The notes beneath the pieces are model-generated. The model was not told the origin of the DNA. It saw only the letters and a program-made list of their open reading frames with translations, and did not search any database. A stretch of DNA of 8,403 nt from JBAYZQ01 sp041672385 (GTDB lineage: Bacteria > Spirochaetota > Spirochaetia > Sphaerochaetales > Sphaerochaetaceae), in assembly GCA_041672385.1 (NCBI GenBank), contig JBAYZQ010000099.1, forward strand, positions 1-8,403. The letters run 5' to 3'. How positions within the stretch are numbered: position 1 is the stretch's first letter; each line of letters opens with the position of its first letter. This document shows, piece after piece, positions 7,041 to 8,403 of this stretch. Position numbers and translations under genes: made by a program.

Positions 7041-7080
7041 AACAGTACGAGATAAATTATAATATTAGACTGTTTTTTTT
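7041..7080 (+). terminator. Weak terminator-like hairpin with T-run
   Basis: AACAGT (7041-7046) pairs with ACTGTT (7069-7074) around a 22-base AT-rich loop, and the right arm runs directly into eight T (7073-7080). The T-run is good but the stem is short and the loop long. It could end a transcript coming from yjbQ, which otherwise lacks a terminator, or could be chance. Confidence 0.22.
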
Positions 7081-7089
7081 CTGTTCATA

Positions 7090-7134
7090 TGAAGACCTTC
7101 TCTTCTCCTTGTAGAGTCTAAGAAAATGTCTTCA
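7090..7134. repeat. Long imperfect inverted repeat (15-position stem)
   Basis: The arms 7090-7104 and 7120-7134 pair at 13 of 15 positions, with the outer seven (TGAAGAC/GTCTTCA) perfect. CTC (7105-7107) and GAG (7114-7116) can extend the structure with a small bulge. No coding frame covers it and no T-run follows on either strand. Confidence 0.4.
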
Positions 7135-7356
7135 CTCCCGACCGTGGCAATAAAATTAGTAAAAAAAATTGAAAATATTTGGATAATGAGGTACAATCAT
7201 TAAATATTAACATATTATGGTATTACCCAATTGAAAAGATGGGTATAGCACGATAAATGTCGCAATATTTTAAAATCTCCTCTGATAGTGTTTAATTACT
7301 ATTAAAGTGCCTGACTTGAAATTGCACGGTAAGCTTTTAGTTAAAAAATGTGAAAC

Positions 7357-7363
7357 AGAGGAG
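7357..7363 (+). promoter_or_regulatory. Ribosome binding site of the lipoprotein gene
   Basis: AGAGGAG lies seven bases before ATG 7371, an ideal spacing. It supports this ATG as the original start of the frameshifted gene even though the frame stops after 38 codons. Confidence 0.75.
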
Positions 7364-7370
7364 AATTATC

Positions 7371-8403
7371 ATGAAACAGAAAAATTACAGACTTTTAGCA
7401 TTGTTCATTTTCACCTCAGTAATTCTAGTAAATCTTGTAGGTTGCAATCTTTTCCAAACTGATACTGAGGCAGTTATCTTGGCTTAAAGAATCTTTACAA
7501 ATTGGTTTTTTAGAGGGAGATAGCACAGATAGTGTGACTCAGAATGTAACATTATCAACCTTTGGTGACAATGAGACTACCATCTCATGGGAAAGTAAAA
7601 AAAATGATACTATCACTACCGATGGTGTGGTGACTCTTACTGCAACCATTAGCAAAGGAGAGGTAAGTGAGACAAAAGTATTCAATCTGACGGTGAAAGT
7701 CTATGTATGTACACCTAGTGTGACTTTTGATGCACAAGAGGGTACTACTTCTGAACCAGTCTCTAAGGATGTGATCTATGGAGAGTTATACGGAACTCTT
7801 GCTACAACAAAAGATAACTATATATTTGAAGGCTGGTGGACACAAAATAATGGAAAGGGAACACATATTGAATCAGCAACTACAGTCTTTATCACCTCTG
7901 CTCAGACTCTATATGCAAAATGGAGGGAACGAACAGTTGGAGATTTTGGACAAGCAAGAGGGTATATATTCTATGATAAAGGAGAATATACAAATGGATG
8001 GAGGTATCTAGAGGCAGCTCCTTACGGCTGGTATAAAGGAGATACAGATTCTAGAGGATTATATTCAGGTGATAACAATCCGCATATTCAATGGGGTATA
8101 GATGATTATTTAGACGATCCACCAGTTACTGCCACGGCAGTTGGTGATGGTGAAACCAACACTGCTAATATCGTGAACTACCATGATAGTTTGAATACTT
8201 ACGGGAGTTACTACACCAATCCTACAGCATACTCTGAATCTAATGATGGAAGAGTGGCAGCGAAAGTATGTGCTGAGTATTCAGTTGATATAGACGGGAT
8301 AACATATGATGATTGGTTTTTGCCTTCAAAAGAGGAGTTAAATTGTATGTATGGCAATTTGGAATGTAATTTTCTAGGTAACTTTTCTTCTCAAACCTAC
8401 TGG
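7371..8403 (+). pseudogene. Frameshifted lipoprotein with Ig-like, InlB-repeat and DUF1566 domains (3' end outside window)
   Basis: The first frame encodes a lipoprotein signal peptide: basic start MKQKNYR, a hydrophobic core, and lipobox LVGC with Cys25. It ends at TAA 7485-7487 after 38 residues. The rest is open in the +1 frame to the window edge. Removing one T of the TT at 7484-7485 joins the two as EAVILA-KESLQIGFLEGDS, the normal linker into an atrophied bacterial Ig domain (about 7489-7700, with SVTQNVTL, ISWES and TLTATISKG). An InlB/Listeria-Bacteroides repeat (7720-7923, VTFDAQEGT, FEGWW, LYAKW) and a DUF1566 domain (7936 onward, GYIFYDKG, WRYLEAAP, GDGETNTANIV, DDWFLPSKEEL) follow. 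Such proteins are surface-anchored; their role is unknown, perhaps adhesion or glycan binding. The window ends inside DUF1566. The clean single-base lesion suggests recent loss, or a sequencing error. Confidence 0.8.

Larger units (their letters stand above)
6818..7370. other. Gene-free stretch with several inverted repeats
   Basis: Both strands are broken by frequent stops, and no open frame here has a credible start or a recognisable product. The stretch contains hairpin-forming repeats at 6997-7016, 7041-7080, 7090-7134 and 7224-7245. The lipoprotein ribosome binding site is at its right end. No tRNA, rRNA or known riboswitch is recognised. It may be decayed accessory DNA, or it may hold an untranslated RNA. 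Confidence 0.5.

Noticed and set aside
7478..7490. Programmed +1 ribosomal frameshift in the lipoprotein gene
   Set aside because: The GCT TAA context does not allow good re-pairing of the Ala tRNA after a shift, and no ribosome-binding-like stimulator sits at the distance used in prfB, so a mutation or read error is more likely.
7778..8011. 77-codon frame within the lipoprotein region
   Set aside because: It is an out-of-frame shadow of the InlB-repeat/DUF1566 frame and resembles no family.
1..8403. CRISPR array, tRNA/rRNA gene, insertion sequence or phage genes
   Set aside because: No regularly spaced repeats, cloverleaf-like sequence, transposase or phage protein was seen anywhere in the window.

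Overview
The window is AT-rich chromosomal DNA from what looks like an anaerobic, fermentative bacterium. It holds six intact or window-truncated genes, one frameshifted lipoprotein gene, and a gene remnant inside a roughly 670-base stretch without genes. Organism: a molybdenum hydroxylase next to a YgeW-type carbamoyltransferase points to anaerobic purine use. The lipoprotein architecture (Ig-like domain, InlB-type repeat, DUF1566) is common in Sphaerochaeta/Treponema-like spirochaetes and some low-GC anaerobes. I favour a low-GC spirochaete, but the sequence alone does not settle it. All six readable gene ends use TAA or TAG.

Layout. Positions 1-3315 (+) are a metabolic block. First comes the 3' part of a xanthine dehydrogenase-family molybdopterin subunit, which is open at the left edge. 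A 92-base gap with a clear promoter and a 10-base-spaced direct repeat follows, then ygeW, ending in a hairpin terminator that probably serves both strands. Positions 3350-4711 (-) encode a MATE multidrug exporter converging on ygeW. Divergent from it is a small P-loop NTPase of the THEP1 type (4797-5258, +). Its 3' end overlaps by 12 bases the 3' end of an inositol-monophosphatase-family phosphatase (5247-6050, -, GTG start). A 229-base divergent spacer with a 12-base palindrome separates the phosphatase from yjbQ (6280-6696, +).

The right end differs from the rest. After yjbQ there is no intact gene until 7371. This stretch contains a short decayed copy of the centre of yjbQ and several inverted repeats, including a 15-position imperfect hairpin. 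From 7371 a lipoprotein gene begins with a good ribosome binding site and lipobox, but one apparent extra T near 7484-7485 stops it after 38 codons. The rest of the protein (atrophied bacterial Ig domain, InlB/Listeria-Bacteroides repeat, DUF1566) is open in the +1 frame to the window edge.

How the genes work together: the Mo-hydroxylase and YgeW plausibly belong to one pathway that degrades purines anaerobically and recovers carbamoyl phosphate. The MATE, NTPase, phosphatase and YjbQ genes look like independent single-gene units. I found no convincing new multi-gene system. The points most worth a second look are the 10-base direct repeat upstream of ygeW, the unusual Mo-pocket residues, the single-base lipoprotein lesion, and the hairpin-rich gene-free stretch with the yjbQ remnant.
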